From positions 13,934,487 to 13,998,486 of the forward strand of contig JABAKD010000027.1 in assembly GCA_012845835.1 (NCBI GenBank): a stretch of DNA of 64,000 nt, written 5' to 3'. This document shows, in pieces, positions 1 to 13,400 of the stretch (position 1 is the stretch's first letter; each line of letters begins with the position of its first letter). Both the position numbers and the translations under genes were made by a program. Under the pieces are notes generated by a model. The model searched no databases and was not told where the DNA came from. It saw only the letters and a program-made list of their open reading frames with translations. The DNA comes from Undaria pinnatifida (Eukaryota; Sar; Phaeophyceae; Laminariales; Alariaceae).

Positions 1-250
1 TCCCAGACTTCCGGTTGAATAATGCCACTGCTCTCAATAGTGCCGGTAAAATCGCTCGGCACGACTGGACCTTTGATGGAAACTCTCTACAGTACCCCTA
101 TTTGCAAAATAGTGCCGGTGCCCTGAATAGTGCCGGTACGTTGGGCTGACATTTTCCGGCACAAATACAAGTCCCGCGCAGTGCACCAATACAACAAGAC
201 CGGTATATTGGGCGGCCACATACCGGCCGTATTGGGAGCTTCCCACCGTT
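1..250. repeat. Degenerate ATAGTGCCGGT minisatellite
   Basis: ATAGTGCCGGT recurs four times; related blocks occur at 5090-5260 and, in the other orientation, at 17355-17520. 340-1000 has no gene signal that I can see. Confidence 0.55.
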
Positions 251-1204
251 CTAGGAAAGACAGACAGACCTTTGATACAGGCAACTACTACTGCTATCCT
301 TGTCCTACCGCCAAATTTGTGCCCCACGCACATTTCAAGTACGCGTTTCCCCCAAAAAGATAAGTGGACATCCAGGGGTCAAAAACTACCGCCGCATTAT
401 CTTGAATTTCGTGCAGTGCGCACCGTTTCTCGAGCAAATTTCCTTGCTGGGCGAGCCTCCCTGCTCCCCATGAACGATTTAACGGATGTGGCCACGTGCC
501 CTTGTCTATCGATTCGAGCTATAACTATATATACTTGAGCTGAACCTCTGCCTATTCTTCAGGGGGTGCTGTAGTCCCAAACCTCCATCTTCCTCTGAAG
601 TAGACCCCAAGGAGACCCAGAAGCCCCTCTTTTCCCATGTGTTCAACCGATTCTTGTTTCCACTCTATGAACAGAATATATAGTGGCTTCACGCTATCGA
701 TATTTCATCAGGGCGGTGCCTCTTAAACAGACGTGCTGTTAACACAAATGTCGTTTTTGTACGATGCTGATTTTCAGCTGTGCCTGTACGATAAATTAGG
801 GGGGGCACAACAGCAACAAAAAACAAAAAATGCTAAAATTCCATAAATGACAGCAGCAGCTGCAGCAGCAGCAGCGGGGTAGCTATCCAATACCGGTCTG
901 ATTTAAATAAGAAACTGACCAAGGTACGCCTAAGTCGTACTACCACCCTTAGCAGTATTAGCAGGTAGTCCACGACCAATCCCACAACCACCAGCAGTGT
1001 TTGGCAGCGGCCGTTTCGGCCATTACAAAGCTTTTTAGGGACCTACACACCTCGTACTACGCTCGATCGGAGTATCGCACGCAGCTTGCGCGTAACACAT
1101 GCAATACATTGTCGACGAAACCCTCACTCTCACAGTTGAGGTGCCTCCTTGATCTTGTACAACAGTACAACAGGCCTGGGGCCACTAGTAGCAGCATAGT
1201 CGGG

Positions 1205-1320
1205 GGGGGTTGTGATCATATCATACACGGCCATAGTCTCAAAGTACCATAGACTCTCGCAGCCCTACTATGCCGGGGCGGAGCACGTTGGGTTTTCACC
1301 GATCAGGCAGACAAATTTTG
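1205..1320 (-). mobile_element. Short poly-C-tailed retroposon
   Basis: Shares the body GCGAGAGTCTATGG...ACGGCCGTG and a terminal C-run with copies at 2.3, 6.7, 12.4, 28.3, 28.5 and 48.5 kb. The common end TGAGTACACCCCC resembles the LINE end, suggesting mobilisation by that LINE. Confidence 0.55.
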
Positions 1321-1361
1321 CATCAAGAGTGAAGCGTGGTCGGCGGCGAGGGGGGGGGGGA

Positions 1362-1438
1362 TTAGCCATCGCGAGTGGCGTGGACGTAGTCCACGAAGAC
1401 GAACATCTGCTGACGCTTTGCCATGGCCACCGCAAGGC
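1362..1438 (-). CDS. Oxygenase terminal exon 13
   Basis: [10 protein letters not shown] then [14 protein letters not shown] and TAA at 1364-1362. F-x-F-x-DY-x-HA is the usual end of the family. The acceptor AAAG|GC is phase-compatible with exon 12 but has a modest pyrimidine tract. Confidence 0.82.
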
Positions 1439-4400
1439 CTTTCAGGTGCAGGCACCGTTCGTCCATAAGAACGCAAAGCAAATAAGTTCAGGACAGAAGG
1501 TTATAGGCGTATTGTAGTGACACACGAATTTCAAACCACGCCAGCGCCAACAGAATAGGGCAAGGATGGGAGCAGACCGGGGCCGACACAGGAGGAAATA
1601 GATGCCAGGGGTGGATGGCCGCAGATATGGGGAGGGGGGTGCGGCCAGCGGAGCGGGGGGGCGAAAGGAGTAGCAAGAGGAGGGGAGGGGGGGGAGGAGG
1701 GGGGCGGGAGCAGAGGGGCAGAGGGGAAAGAGGTGGGAGGAGAAGAGGGGGGGGGGAGACGTAGAAAGGGGTTGTGAGACAGGCAGGGGTACTCCTTGTA
1801 ACTTCCCGGTTAGGTAGTTACTCCACAAGCTTGCCTCAACTATACCGGTATGCTGCAGATGTAGATGACTACTACTTCGCAAACGACAAACAGCGCAAGA
1901 AGGTCAACACATAACCAACGGCGCGCACACTGCTTACCCGAACCAAGGACGTGCAGACTATCGGGCGGGGCGAGACCCCAGGAACAGAGCAGGGGCACGC
2001 ACGCGTAAGGGGTGCCCCAACACACGATACGCACTAATTTGTCGGAGGAGGCATTTTTGTCGCGGTTTCCCTCTCAAGTCCCAAGAGGGTTTTTAGTCTG
2101 GACCAAAGCGAGAACAGCGACTGTCGTATACCTACACATGTATGTACTGCTATATAACGCTGTAATCGCAAAACCGCCGGGATGAGCCCAAACCCCTCTA
2201 CATGCTTTCACGTCCACACTCCCCATCGTGGTCCATGGTCTTGAGACTACGGCTAAGCAAATGAGTACACCCCCCCTCCTCCCTCTCCTCCTGCACGCGA
2301 TATCTGCATGGTGGGTGGAAACCCGATGTGCCCCGTCCAGACATTGCAGGGATTCGAAGGTCTATGATCATACGGCTAGCGCTATGGATGAAATGAGTAT
2401 ACGCCCCCCCGGAGAATGTGAAATATTCAAGGAGGAACAGGATGCGTTAGAGGAGATGAGGAAATTGGACGGATATGCCATGGAAGAGGTTCGTAGACTA
2501 GAGAGTAGCGAGGAAACGATAGCTATCCTACGAGATAGATGGTGGCCGCAGACGGCGAAACAGGATGGGGACAGGATAAGCAAACAGTTTCTATGTAATA
2601 TGTGGAAGAAGCGTAATGAGCGCCCAAATGTTGGAGGTGTTTCTATTAGGAGTAGGAACGGTGCTCCGTCTCGAAAGGGATGCGAGGTCAATGGTCAAAT
2701 GACTAAGGCAAGCAACGAATGAGTACCCCCCCCCCTCCCTCTCTTACCCGAAGACGCCATGGCGCTTCCGGCAAGCCACAAGGCCTTCGGGCCCCGCGGT
2801 GCTATCGAGGCAGCCGCCAGCAGCACCACCGCAGCCGCAGTACCCGCCCGCTTCACCTTGCCAGAAACTGTGCGCATTCGAGATAGGGATTGAGAGGGTG
2901 AGGTGGAGGGTAGCAAACGATTAACTGGCAATCCCGGTGGCGCGACAGTCTCGAAACCGAAAAACATACATGTCGCCGACAACGGCCGAGGATTTACGTA
3001 GTCGGAGAAATCAAGCATGATGTCGAACAGACAAGATTCAACCGCGAGCCCCAGCACCAATCCGAGCCCGAGCCCGAGCCGAACCCAGCCACGCAAACCA
3101 CGCGAGCCAAGCAAACCAAGCCAAGCAGCCTACCCGACCCGACCCGACCCGACCCGACCCGACCCGACCCGACCCGACCGGACCGGACCGAACCCGACCC
3201 AGCTCGAGAGGACATAGCTTAACCTGGCTCTATGCCTCCAAACACAATGCCTACACAAAAAATCCATCCGTGAGAACCATACCACCAGCTCCCATGCCAC
3301 CAGCTCGAAGCTAGAGCCAGTCTCTTTAGACATAGAGACCTATCCACCCAGCCACCCAGCGCTGACAAATTTCTCACCGCCCAACACGTACATACGACCA
3401 GAAGTACATTTACGTTAATCCTGAACGATGTCTAAAGAATGTCACGCGGAGCCCACCTCGGAAAGCTTTGCCGCAGGCGGAGCAGTCCTTAGTGTGAGCC
3501 TCCATCCTGTCCAGCACCTGTTCGCGGGGAAGAATCGGCCCGAGATCGGTCGGGTCCACTCCCTGCATGTCACAGTATGGCAGCGTAGGGCAAGGCAGGG
3601 TAGGATAGAGTAGGGTAGGGTGGGGTAGGGTAGGGTAGGGTGGATAGGGCGGGGTCAGGTGTCGTAGGGCAGATAGGGTGGGGCAGGGTCGGGTAAAGTA
3701 GGGTCGGGTAGGGTCGGGTCGGGTCGGGTCGGGTATGGTAGGGTAGGGCAGGGTAGGGGAGGGAAGGGTAGAGGAGAGTAGGGTAGGGTACGCGGCCCCC
3801 TGTAACGCCCCCCGCCGAGGTTAGGCCACCCACCTCTGCCCAAGGAGGGCCTCCGCCGCCTCGGCCGTTGTACCACCTCCTCAAAGCCCTCACGGGCGCG
3901 TCGGCGTCGGTAGGCATATAGAACGTCCGCTCTGCCTTCGCCCCTCCCTGATGCCCCGCGCTCAACAAGTCGCGTTCCTGTTTGAAGTAATCCATCACCA
4001 CCATCGCCGTTGTTTATTATTAAAGGGGTGGGGGCGGGGGCCGAGGGGAGGGGCGTGGGGGAAGGGGGAAAGGTCACGCTTATGATACGAGCAGAAAACG
4101 ATTCAAAGAATGGGTCATGCGAACGCAAAGAATGGATCATGCGGACAGTTCTGGGCCTGAATGGGCCAAGGAAGGTCTTGGGTCTCTGGCGGCATGGCCT
4201 CCATCTTTGGACTCTGCTGTTGCACCCCCTGTGGCCTGGTTGAACGTGCCTGATTTGACCTGACCTGGTTTGAACCGGCTTGATTTGAACGGGGGGGGGT
4301 TAATTATATCATCGTGTAGTCAAGCTCGCTAGCACCTTACATACACCCCTATCCCAAACCCTATCTCCAACCCGAAACGCCAGGCGTGGAAACCGGGGAT

Positions 4401-7400
4401 AGCTCCTAAAAGCCCCCGTAGTTGCGATTTAGACATTTCCCACGTTGTCGCGATTATCAATCCCTCCATCCTGGCAGGGTGCAATCATCGCCTAACGGCT
4501 TTCTTGCCTGAATGTGAAGAGCAGTTGTGTCACCGTCGAGTACGAGGTGCTGCCCCAAGTGCTCTTTCGCGATGCTGTTGCGCCAGCGCCTGGGTATGAC
4601 GGGATGCTGCAGGAAAAAATTACGACACGTTCTGCGCACGCGGTCCAAAACAAAAACAAAAAAACAGACAGGAGCGACGCCGGTGTTGTTTATTTTTTCA
4701 GGATTTTTTTTCAATTCTGTTTTGACCGGAAATCATATGCTTGAAATAAAAGCTGAAATTTCACAATTTTCTGAGCAAAAACAAAAAGTGTCGTTAGTCG
4801 TTCACCACTGCAGTGTCGATCCCACACGAATTCCACGTATTTTCCTGAAAAGCGTAGGTGCGGTTCCGTATGCGTCAACACACGAGGTTTACCTGGTGAA
4901 TATCCTGCAATGGCCGGGGGTGGTTGGCACCGCGTAGCCCACAAAGTAACTCAGCAGCCTATCTGACTCCTCCTTCCTTTCCTCCGGCTAGGTACAGCGG
5001 CAGTAGTCCGACGACCCAAAACCGACGACGAGGCCGTACCGACGACAGAGAAGCACATAAAACGGAGAGCGTCACTCGCATACAGCACTAGTCCCTCGAT
5101 AGTGCCGGCTGAGTAGTCCCCGTTGTCCGCTATATTGCCGGTGAATTCGTTTGGTATATGTGGGACCAACCAGTACTGTCAATATATGCCAGTACCGGTT
5201 GCCGCTATAGTGCAGGTGGTTCCGATTGGCACATACAGGCATTGTAGAGGACCTCTACTGTTTACGATATCACTGCAGCAGGGAGCATTTGCGAGACAGA
5301 CGACATAACGTTATAGAAAACAGAAAACGGGGCTGGAACGATAGTACTACAGCAAGGGCTAAGAACAATAGTAGTCCTAAAATCCCACCGACGACCAAAG
5401 CAGTACCGACGGAAAGGTTGTACGGACAACAACGCAGTAGAGAAAGCAGAAAACGTCACCGTGCAGTTTTTCTGCAGCGGGGGGTCTGTCGCGAAACAGG
5501 CGCCAAAAACGGTAGATATGACGGGAAACGTTACTCGCACGAGATCACCGTAGCGGGGGGCAACCACCCGCCATTGGCGAAACACTCTTCGCCCGAGATG
5601 GTGCTCAACCTTTGGCCCTGCGTTTGTGTTTGAGCCCGATGCTAAGATGGCAGGTTATTTCCTCCCTAGCAGGCCCAACGGAATAATAATGCACGGGTGC
5701 ACGCGGGAAAGAACGCTGCCTCCAAAATGAGGAACGACGCCTCAGACACAGTCTTGCCCGATAGCAGCACTTGTCTAACGACCACGTGAGAGATTGGAGA
5801 GTTTGCGACATAATTTTGCGTTTGGTGGTAGGCACAGATTTGCACGTTTGTACGAAAAAAATCGTGATCGCAGGCACGGAGGGGAGCGCTTAGAGCAATC
5901 ATCGTCGCACGTCGAAGCAGGGACAGCAGGCTGGAGCATACGGAATTCCTGTACCAGGTAGCCGTTAGGCTACAAGTAGCAGCTAGCGTTGGCAAGAAAA
6001 CGGTATACCGTTTTTTTTCGCTTCATTTTCCGGTATAACGTGCGTTTAGATACAGATTTCCCCTGCACCGGAAGATTGCGCCAAGAACCTCCGCTATACC
6101 GCTGTCAGGCCAACGCCCTCGTTTTTTGCGTCCTTGGGACTGGGGGGTAGCAAAAACATAAACGCGGACCCACCTTCATGGCCATGCGCTTGTCCAGTTT
6201 GAACGTGTTGACGATCCACACAAGAGCTTTCAAAGGAGGGGGGAGCCGCCCCAACAGTGCCGGAAGCACCTGGCCGCACAGGGTTTGCAATTCCATTGGC
6301 ATTTCTTAAAGGCGAGTACAATGATAGCACGCGGGAGTCGAATATTACCTAATTAAATAGCTGGAATATAGTTTCAGGAATTCGGGGAGACGGTGTACAG
6401 GTACGTCAGCAGGGGAGTCACCGACCGACCAATATCCTTCACAGTAAACATAGAACACGCGCGGCCAACACTACCACGCAGCTTGTGGATTTGCGTGCCG
6501 TATCGACTAGTGTATCGGTCGGGCTCACAGCTGACGATTCTATACTATTTCATGACCGTATACAGTTGCTGTCACTATTAATAGGAACTCTTGCAACTGC
6601 AGAATGTTTATAACTGTCGACAACGTGTGTTTGTGGGTAGTCAGTGGAGGCTTCAAATAATTGGAAAGGGGACCCTTACACTCCGAGCGGTCAAAACCAG
6701 AAGCTCGCATACATGGGGAGGCGCGGAGGGGGGGTGTACTCAACACTATGCACGGCCGTAGTCCTAATACCATAGACCCTCGCATCCCCGTTGCATCGGG
6801 ACAGAGAAAGTCGGGTTTCCGCCGACCATGCCGAAACTACTTGCACCAAGCGCGAAGTGCCGTGAGGTGTTCATCGAATCGCACGAAGGGTGAGCGGCAT
6901 CCTGATAAGAATCACTTGTGAGGCAGACTTCGGGGGGGTTCGCTATCTACATGTTAACGCTCCTCACATCGCTGTAATCCGTCCGGTACGTGACAAGGCC
7001 GGGGGCTTCGAAACCGACAACCATGCTGCGCTGGCCGGCGAAGCCCGTTGGTGAAGTCTTGAACCCATCCTTGCCTACATTTGATTGTCGAAAAAACGAA
7101 AAAAAATATGCACAGAGTGTGTAATCAGCTGCTTCTTGCCTGCATTCATTTTTTTAACAAAAACGTGCACATGGTGTCGTCATCAGCTCCACCTCGCCAG
7201 CATTCTTCGCTGAAAAAAGCAAAGCACAAAACAGCATGGTACAAGGTTGTCATCACCTCTACCGGTTATTTATTACCTGGTACGACTTGGTCCGACTTCG
7301 ACATTCTGGCTGATAGTGCACACGAACTCATTCCTCACGATTTTCCGTTTTTCAGGTGGTCGGAGTTAGGATCAGGGTTAGGGTTTGGTTTTAAAGCGAG

Positions 7401-10400
7401 GCGCATTTCAACCATAAAAAAAAAGGTCAAATACGTCAGCTGTGAGTTCGACCAATCCGATGGTCGATGCTCATCGTTGCGAGCTGCGTGATACTCCGTC
7501 CGCGCGTTTTCATCAATGTATCACTCTTTGAAGATATAGGTCAACGACTCCCCTCGGTGCTGCCAGGGTCGGCAGGACAATTTTTACAAGAGCGACTCGG
7601 TCAATAATCATTCAGCGCACTGATGCTATATATATCATGTCCAGGCTAGGTCAAGTTCCAAAACACGGCTCGGTGTCAGGGCGCAAGGCAAAGACAACAT
7701 AATACAACCACCACCAGGGTCCTCGAGACCCTGCACATGATATCGATACACACAAAAGGCAGTGTGTAGTTACAGGAAAACGGTTATTCTGCGATGCCAT
7801 GCAATGCCATGCTAAACTATGCCATGCCATGAAACTGCCATAAGGCACGCCTCGATAGGGGTTCGCTCAACATTCCCGAGGCCCCTAGGGGTGCATGGCT
7901 TAGATGCAACCCCTAACGGTGAGCATTTCAGGGCTTTTCATGGGTCGCATCATTTCTCGCGGGTCGGATTGGAACAGGGTGACCCGACCCGACCCGACCC
8001 GACCCGTGAGACTCGGAACACATCCTGACCTTACCCGAGCTGACCTATGACATTTTCGATATCCTCCTGACCAGACCCGACTCGATCCGCGAGTTATAAG
8101 CTCCTGACCCGACCCGACTCGATCCACGAGTGTTGGAAAACCCGCCGACCCGACCCGCCGGCCGGATCATGACCTATGAAAACCCCTGGTATACATTTTT
8201 TCTCGCTTGAGACGCCCGCTACCCCACCCAGAACACCGAAAAATGAAAAATGCCAACCTGACGAAAAAAACGACGGCCTAGGTAGACAATGAACACTATT
8301 ACACCTCATAAATGATGCTCTAGCGATACTGGGTAGTTAGTAGTGGAGAGGGGGGAGAGCCTGCTTCGTGACCCTCGATCTGAGTTACGTTTCGGGAGGG
8401 AGAAAGGGGGAATAAAAAAAGCGACGAGAATAGATGGGATGAGCAACAACAAAAAAGGCTACAGGCTGACCTGGTAGTCTTTAGTTGAGGAGAAATTGTC
8501 AGCCAGAAACACTTGAGCCATTATTTTGGTACCCACCCCCTTGATATAGTAGCACGGCTCTGCGATCCCGCGCAAAAAAACATGCTATGCCGTTCAACGC
8601 TATGCTGTCATGTCACGCCCTGCAACGCCCATGCCATGCACAATGCAATGCGAAATCTAGCGCCCGGCGATGCCGTGCAAAAGGACACGCCTGCAACATA
8701 ATGCAGGGGATTGAACCATAATAGCTAAACCACTTCGTACAACTACAAGAAAAACGATAGCATATTGGAACACATGCCGTGCATACAGCAGTACCGGTAC
8801 ACACAGCCACGACGGCGCCACGTGCGCAAACAAAATTGACGGACAACGGCGCAGCACAGTTATTTACCATGGGACATGCAAACGCATGAGCTAACCAAAA
8901 CGTTGTTGCCTTGCTCGTCCTAGCAGCTCCTTCATAAGTCTAATGTGCACCCTTCGTACTGGTACGTCGAAATGCAGATCCGGGGATCTCTACGGGGTTG
9001 ACCGCCCATAGCACTGCCTGAATCGTTTTTCGATTCGCCACATATACCTGGGAAACGGGTTTTATAGTTTCCGCGCACAGACTGACTAAAATCATCCTGT
9101 TGACCCTGATAGCTACACTGTAGTTGTAAGGGGAGTCGCCGACCTATATCCTTAATGAGGACACACAACTCGTAATGCGCGCGATCGGAGTATCACACAC
9201 AGCTTGCAAAGATGAGTTTCGACGAAATCTTCGATCTCACAGCTGGAGTGTATTTTAATTTTTATAATATACCTGGGTTCCAAAAGTATTACTAAGTATG
9301 ACTATTGTAAACGGTTTGTTAGACCGCACTTTTTTCCTTTTTTTTTCTTCATACTCCGGCGGATGGGGAAAAATAAAGCTTAACCTCACCACACTTCCAC
9401 GTTTTTTTATACGCGTCGTGTGTCGATTTAACTCAGTTGCTTTCGCAACCCAACGCGAGCTGGCGCACCCTTCGAATCCCACTGTAGTGATAGCGTGAGC
9501 TGTCTCTATCAGTGGTCCTCGTTACAACCCGCTTCTCTTTTGTGAAGGTCGCTACATATAGGGGGGCATGGCAATAGACGTTGACAAGACTATGCTTCTC
9601 ACGTCCTCGGTCGTTACCTGTACGTGGGTCGCAAGGGTTTAACACCAGGCACAGTAGGACACTCGGTTTAAGAGCGTCCACAACGCGAGAGAGCGGAGTA
9701 AGAGCGGTAAAAAAATCGGCTAATCACGCCTTGTGAGGCCTATCCTAAGACCTAGGCCAGGAACGGCATTAAGGACGGAAATCTGGCTTTTCCGAGCGGC
9801 TCTGAAATGGGGTATCCCACTGTACTCCTGTACTAGCACAAGCGAAATATAAGACCGCGACGCTCATTTGTCTGCTCGCTATATGATAGTTGTGTACCCA
9901 ACAGGGGTGCTACTACTGCAATTTTTTTTCCGACACCTAACTCCAGGTAGATTGCCATCAAGGCCGTGCGGACAGGTCTAAACGGCTTAAGACGGTTAGA
10001 GCAGTTAATAAGGCCGCCGTTCATTTTGGCGGTCGCTATGCCTACCTGGTTGCCAAAAGGGCAACCCTTTATGCATTACAAGCGGTCCACGAGCAACACC
10101 GTAACACATTGCATTTTTGTGGCCGCCAACATCCAGTGCTTTAAGGCGTAGTTTGTGTAGACAATTGGTTAACCTCTTATCAATGATCAAACGGGCTATT
10201 GCCCTCAAATGCCTTCACAAATGGCGTCGTCGACAGGACTACATGCCGACCTGCTATCCCGCTGATCCAGGGGGGAGAGTGCAATAAGGCTTAGTTTGGG
10301 CAGGGAATTGGTTGACCTTTGACCAGTGGTCAAACGGACTAATACCTTGTAATACCTTACCATAAGATACAGACCGTAGGTCCCAAAAGAGCTCCTGTAA

Positions 10401-13400
10401 TTACGAGTACGGTCTCGTTGTTACGTGGTCTCTCTACATACCTCGGTCCCAACTAGAGATAGGCACCGGATAGCATGTTCGAAAAACTCAAAGAAACGGA
10501 TAGGATTTTTATTCTCAAGAACCAAAAACCGGTTAAACCGGTTCTTGTTTTGCGGGCATGAAAGCCTCCAAAATATTGGCAACCACGGGTATTTTTTTTT
10601 TTCTTCTTCTCGGTTTGAACCTTGTGGTGTACTCCGAAGGGCGAACTTGCTTCTGTTCGTTACCTTGATAGCCCAACTTTCACGCTGTCACGTTCACAAC
10701 CACGTTGTTTTATTGCTAAAGAGGCTCGTTTTAGTTTAGACGGGTGCCTGCCCTAGAACACAACACAAAAAAACGAATTAAAAAAAACAAAAAAAAAAAA
10801 CGCCTTTTCGTTTTGGAAACCGAGTAATTAATTGCAGGCGCCTGCGGGGTTTCCAAAAACCGCGGTTGACCGTATGTTTTTCATCCGGTGCCTGTGTCTA
10901 CTCCCCAACAGGGCTAAATCTTATAGACGCTTGACAAAATCGCGGTTTGCATGTGTATGGTAGAGTCATCCCACGGAAGGGTTTTCCACTTTTGGGCCAA
11001 ACGTTTTTTTCCGGTGGAGATCCTCAAGTGTGAAACGAACGGCTACGGCTAGCATGGTAAATTTACGAGTGAATTTTGTTTTAGGGCTAGATCGTAAGGG
11101 TATTGCTCGGGTTGCGCGAACGAAGGGCTTCGAAGTCAATTTTAGGGTGAGATATTGAGATCCTCAGGTTACGAGCCCACAAAAACTCTCAATGCAACCC
11201 TACTGACGGATGACTCTATCACGAGCTACATACCCCCGGTGTGGTTGGCTTCAAAAATCCCAACAGTAAGTGTCGGAAGTTGAAAAAAGGGGGAACACAG
11301 GCCTTGCTACGAGCCACAACTAGATATAGAACGTAAGAAGAAAAACTCTAACCTCAACCCTAACCCTGACCCTACGAGCCATAACCAGGTACAACGCAAA
11401 ATAAACGCTCGAATAATAAAGTAAAAGACGATTAGTTTAGCCACATGGCAAGTGACCGGGTCAGCAATACAGACTGGCCCAAACGAGTTGTACGGTCGTT
11501 TCGTCTACACACACCTGAGTAGATGGTTAAAATACCGCACTTCTCTGCGTCCTAAAACATCGATTTAGAGCCAGGTGTTACGCCCAACACCAATTTGGTA
11601 CTGTTAATCCAAGTACATTTCAGGGATATGCTTTAACCACCTATAGTTCAAAGTAGACGATTTACACGTCCGCAGTTTCATTTTCGTGGACGCTTTATAT
11701 GACACGTCGGACATACAATCGGACATAAAACCCCACTTGATGATCTAGATCCTTCACGGAAGATGTGTACGGTATAGCTCATGTGGCCGGGTGGGAGCCG
11801 TACGATCTCCATGATCTACCACATGATTCCGGGGTTGGATCCGCACTCTGTACGTACAGATCCTGCGCAGCACCTCATAACAGAATATACAGGATCTGCT
11901 GTAGATTATCTATATGATCTATATAATCTATATGACATATACGATCGGTATGATCTATATAATCTGTATGATCTATATCATATGTATGATCTATATCATC
12001 TGTATAATCTACATGATCTATATGATCTGTTCGACGGGTGCTACATATAGTTGGATCCCAAACCGTCACACGGTTGTATACAACCATTTTTTCACTCTGG
12101 TGGCTACATCTGCTGGGGTCCCAATACAGCAGAGTGGACACAATCTTGATCTGTATGGTGACCTGTGTGTAGCTTTATACAGAACCTCACTTTTTAGCTC
12201 TTGGTCGCGACATAATGCGTGGATCCCACAGAGATAAAATATAAACAAACATGCGGGTCGCGATAAAACCCAACGGTAAACCTCACCTTGCCCTTTTTCC
12301 ATGGTGATATCCATCGGCGTTCCCATGGGCCGGGAGCCCATTATGCCGTGGTGAGCGAACGGAACATGTGCTGGGTCTTAACCAGGGAACATTAAACCGA
12401 CGAGGGGGAGGAGGGGAGGAGGGGAGGAGGGCGCGCGGGGGGGTGTACTCATGATCATGCATAAAACCTCGCATCCCTATAAAGGTGGGACGAAGCGCGT
12501 TGAGTTTACGCGGACCAGACATAATTACTTGCACGGTGGCGAGGGGAGGAGGGGGGGAGGGCCGGTCTGCCGCGTTTGCTTTTGTTCGTTTATGGGCATT
12601 TCCTTCTTGTTAGGGACACTCCAAGCGATGCCGGCAGGAACAAAGATGGAGCCAAGAACAGGCAGATTATGTCTGTATTCTCCTAGTCCGTTCATTAACC
12701 GCTAATCACGCAATCAACGGCTCTTTTTCACGAGACGTAGAGTGGGTGGGGGGCGGGCCAGCGTGATCGACGGCAGGGGAAGATGGGGGAGGGGTGTGCT
12801 GTCGTCGGGGTCCAGCTGGTGTCGCCTGGGCCAAGCAGACTCGCTTGCGCGCGGCAGTAATTGCCTCGCCCAGCCGCAACTTGTGCCGGCTGCTGCGCCA
12901 GCCGCTGCTACGGGATCACGCATCGACAGCAAAAACACAGGATCCAGATTTTGATCGATGTAACTCTACGCAAAGCTCTACAGCTCACAGCTATTTAGCT
13001 CTCGCAGGTACTGCCCTAGATTATAAATGTGTATAGCTCTACGCTTATGCCTGTATGACTCTACAAGCTCTATAACCTTTGCAAGTTCTATCGTCCTAAC
13101 GCTCTCACGCGCTACAGATGTAACGCTGACTGCGACGAGTACGAACGATAAGAACACCTGAGGTGCCTCCCTCCGTCCCTCCGTCCCTCCCTCCCTCCCT
13201 CCCTCCCTCCCGAACTGAGAAAAGCAAAACAAAAAATCTCCTTCCCTCCCTCCCCAACTGAGGAAAGCAAAAAAAAAAACTCCTTCTTTCCCTCCCTCCC
13301 TCCCTCACCGGCAAGATTTTCAAGAAGAGTGTCGAAGCCATAGGGAAGGTCGCGCGCATACCAGTTACCACCGAAGTCACCGCTGTCTAGCTCGGGAATC

